Positions 12,539 through 13,476 of a stretch of 13,476 nt of DNA are shown one piece after another. The notes under the pieces are model-generated. The model ran no database searches. It was not told where the DNA came from and saw only the letters and a list, made by a program, of their open reading frames with translations. Origin of the DNA: Minisyncoccota bacterium (GTDB lineage Bacteria; Patescibacteriota; Minisyncoccia; Minisyncoccales; MHMH01); the NCBI GenBank assembly GCA_028694095.1, contig JAQUTZ010000012.1, forward strand, positions 1 through 13,476, given 5' to 3'. Numbering within the stretch: position 1 is the first letter of the stretch; every line of letters begins with the position of its first letter. Position numbers and translations under genes: made by a program.

Positions 12539-12868
12539 CTATTTTCTCTTGATTCTGATCGCCACAACGCCAAATTCATTTTCTTGTTCTTTGGTGAAAA
12601 ATCTATAATAAACATTAACTGCTTCTTCAATATTATCTTTATCCGGTAAAACATTTTCAATACCTTCTTTTTCTATCATTTCCTTGAAACTCGGATAATT
12701 ATTTTTTCCGACAACCTCAAATCGAACCTTATCTGGCTCTAACTCTAAAACATCCCCGACTTTAATTGAAGTGAATTTGCCCCTATTCAGCCTCCCTTCA
12801 ACCGTTTTCTTTCCTTTTAAAACAAGAGAGCGGTAGGGCTCTTGAATGTTTATTGAAAAAATATTCAT
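12539..12868 (-). CDS. ASCH-domain protein (109 aa)
   Basis: A single ASCH domain of the PUA-like fold. The signature PYRSLVLKGKKTVEGRL (11-27) holds the G-K-T-x-E-x-R core (G19, K21, E24, R26). FTSIKVGDVLEL and a C-terminal GVVAIRIK complete the domain, and the helical insert with EGIENVLP and VYYRFF resembles the eukaryotic ASC-1 type. ASCH proteins bind RNA; one member, E. coli YqfB, is an N4-acetylcytidine amidohydrolase, but its catalytic Thr is matched by Glu24 here, so that activity is not assumed. It sits between the GNAT gene's terminator and the GerMN unit. No SD or clear promoter of its own is seen. Confidence 0.88.
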   Translation of the reverse strand: MNIFSINIQEPYRSLVLKGKKTVEGRLNRGKFTSIKVGDVLELEPDKVRFEVVGKNNYPSFKEMIEKEGIENVLPDKDNIEEAVNVYYRFFTKEQENEFGVVAIRIKRK

Positions 12869-12880
12869 AAGAAATAATTT

Positions 12881-12912
12881 AAAAAGTGGTAGTTATATGC
12901 TACCACTTTTTT
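12881..12912 (-). terminator. Strong terminator between the GNAT and ASCH genes
   Basis: A perfect 12-bp stem (12881-12892 with 12900-12911) has a 7-nt loop, and both strands end in a run of T. It lies six bases past the GNAT stop, so GNAT and ASCH are probably not one transcript unless there is read-through. Confidence 0.85.
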
Positions 12913-12917
12913 ACGGT

Positions 12918-13367
12918 TTAGAAAATTGCCATATCAAGGATAAACTCTGTGGAATCCGGCCTGTACTTCCCGGGTTTTTTATCGATTATAGAAAATCCAG
13001 AATGAAGGAAGAAATCCATGGCTTCCGGCTTTTTGTCGGAAACAGTTACTACCAAGCGGTGGTACCCTAAATCCTTTGCGACCCTCACGGCCTTAGCCAA
13101 TAGTTTTTTCCCGCACCCAAGCCTCTTGTGTCCGTCAAAGACAAAAAGGGTTGATATTTTAAGATACGGTTTGTTCGGATTTATCTTGAGCGATAAAAAT
13201 CCGGCTATTCCGTGCTCCGAATCGAGGACAAAGGCATGCTTATAGCCGTCCCCCGTGAACCATTCCCGCAACGACTTGCTTTGATCGCCATACAAAGGCT
13301 CAAGGACATTAACTGCCAAATCTTTAAGGATTCCATAATCTTCAACAACAACTCTTCTGATACTCAT
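12918..13367 (-). CDS. GNAT family N-acetyltransferase
   Basis: A 149-residue GNAT enzyme. The acetyl-CoA loop is HKRLGCGKKLL, following the strand ISTLFVFD; RLVVTVSDKKPEAMDFFLHSGF is motif B with the usual Phe-x-x-x-Gly-Phe end. The acceptor is unknown. The ATG at 13367 is well placed six bases after AAGGAG. Its leader carries the CGCACATTAAAAATAAGGAG element also found before the zinc-ribbon gene at 444-710. It is followed by a strong terminator and then the ASCH gene. It is not closely similar to the GNAT protein at 6501-6929. Confidence 0.9.
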   Translation of the reverse strand: MSIRRVVVEDYGILKDLAVNVLEPLYGDQSKSLREWFTGDGYKHAFVLDSEHGIAGFLSLKINPNKPYLKISTLFVFDGHKRLGCGKKLLAKAVRVAKDLGYHRLVVTVSDKKPEAMDFFLHSGFSIIDKKPGKYRPDSTEFILDMAIF

Positions 13368-13378
13368 CTCAATCTCCT

Positions 13379-13439
13379 TATTATTTTTAATGTGCGATTT
13401 TTTATATTAAAGAATGACGTATTTTATAGATATTGTCAA
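13379..13439 (-). promoter_or_regulatory. Promoter and shared leader element of the GNAT gene
   Basis: TTGACA (13434-13439) is a perfect -35 box; the -10 at 17 bases is poor (CATTCT). The leader CGCACATTAAAAATAAGGAG at about 13377-13396 matches that at 786-805 almost exactly, and in both cases lies about 40 bases from TTGACA. The remaining bases to the end of the window (13440-13476) show nothing I can identify. Confidence 0.45.
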
Positions 13440-13476
13440 TATAAATAATCTTTTTTGGCGGAGAACCATAAACTCG

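Noticed and set aside
1..13476. Defence system, prophage, CRISPR or mobile element
   Set aside because: There are no nuclease, helicase, integrase, transposase or phage structural genes, no repeat-spacer pattern, and no tRNA-linked attachment site that I can see.

Overview
The window is a compact bacterial segment in which every gene I can support lies on the minus strand, so it reads right to left. Several traits suggest an uncultured Patescibacteria/CPR-type bacterium using the standard code: UGA is a stop, genes are short and tightly packed, ATGA overlaps are common, many starts lack a Shine-Dalgarno (SD) sequence, a small DUF5679 zinc-ribbon protein is present, and many extracytoplasmic proteins are held by one N-terminal membrane helix. 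This assignment is an inference from gene style. There is no rRNA, tRNA, CRISPR array, transposase or integrase.

From right to left, the transcription units suggested by promoters, hairpins and spacing are as follows. (1) A GNAT acetyltransferase closed by a 12-bp hairpin. (2) An ASCH-domain protein. (3) A GerMN-domain protein followed by a conserved anchored protein of unknown function, with a TATAAT promoter. (4) A cold-shock protein with a clear promoter, a long leader and a terminator. (5) A DUF378 membrane protein with its own promoter and terminator. (6) A likely seven-gene operon: membrane-anchored rhodanese, Gmad2-domain protein, VIT/CCC1-type metal transporter, MsrA, MsrB, membrane-anchored MsrP/sulfite-oxidase-like molybdoenzyme, and a GNAT protein. 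It ends at a hairpin at 6484-6502. (7) A second likely seven-gene operon: 4-TM protein, SdpI/DUF1648 protein, secreted thioredoxin fused to a CcdA/DsbD-like membrane domain, CDF exporter fused to a NifX-like domain, ZIP transporter, SDR, and family-4 uracil-DNA glycosylase. (8) A double zinc-ribbon protein with a structured leader and a possible 18-residue upstream ORF. (9) The DUF5679 zinc-ribbon protein with a large inverted repeat upstream.

The common theme is redox repair and metal handling. Units 6 and 7 together encode cytosolic methionine sulfoxide repair (MsrA, MsrB), a probable extracytoplasmic counterpart (MsrP-like), a membrane thiol-transfer protein that could supply reductant outside the cell, and three metal transporters of opposite direction or different type (ZIP, CDF, VIT). 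The most interesting points are the three-enzyme Msr-type cassette in a lineage not expected to make molybdenum cofactor, the CDF-NifX fusion co-translated with ZIP, a uracil-DNA glycosylase whose third iron-sulfur cysteine is Asp, and a nearly identical leader element before two unrelated genes at opposite ends of the window.
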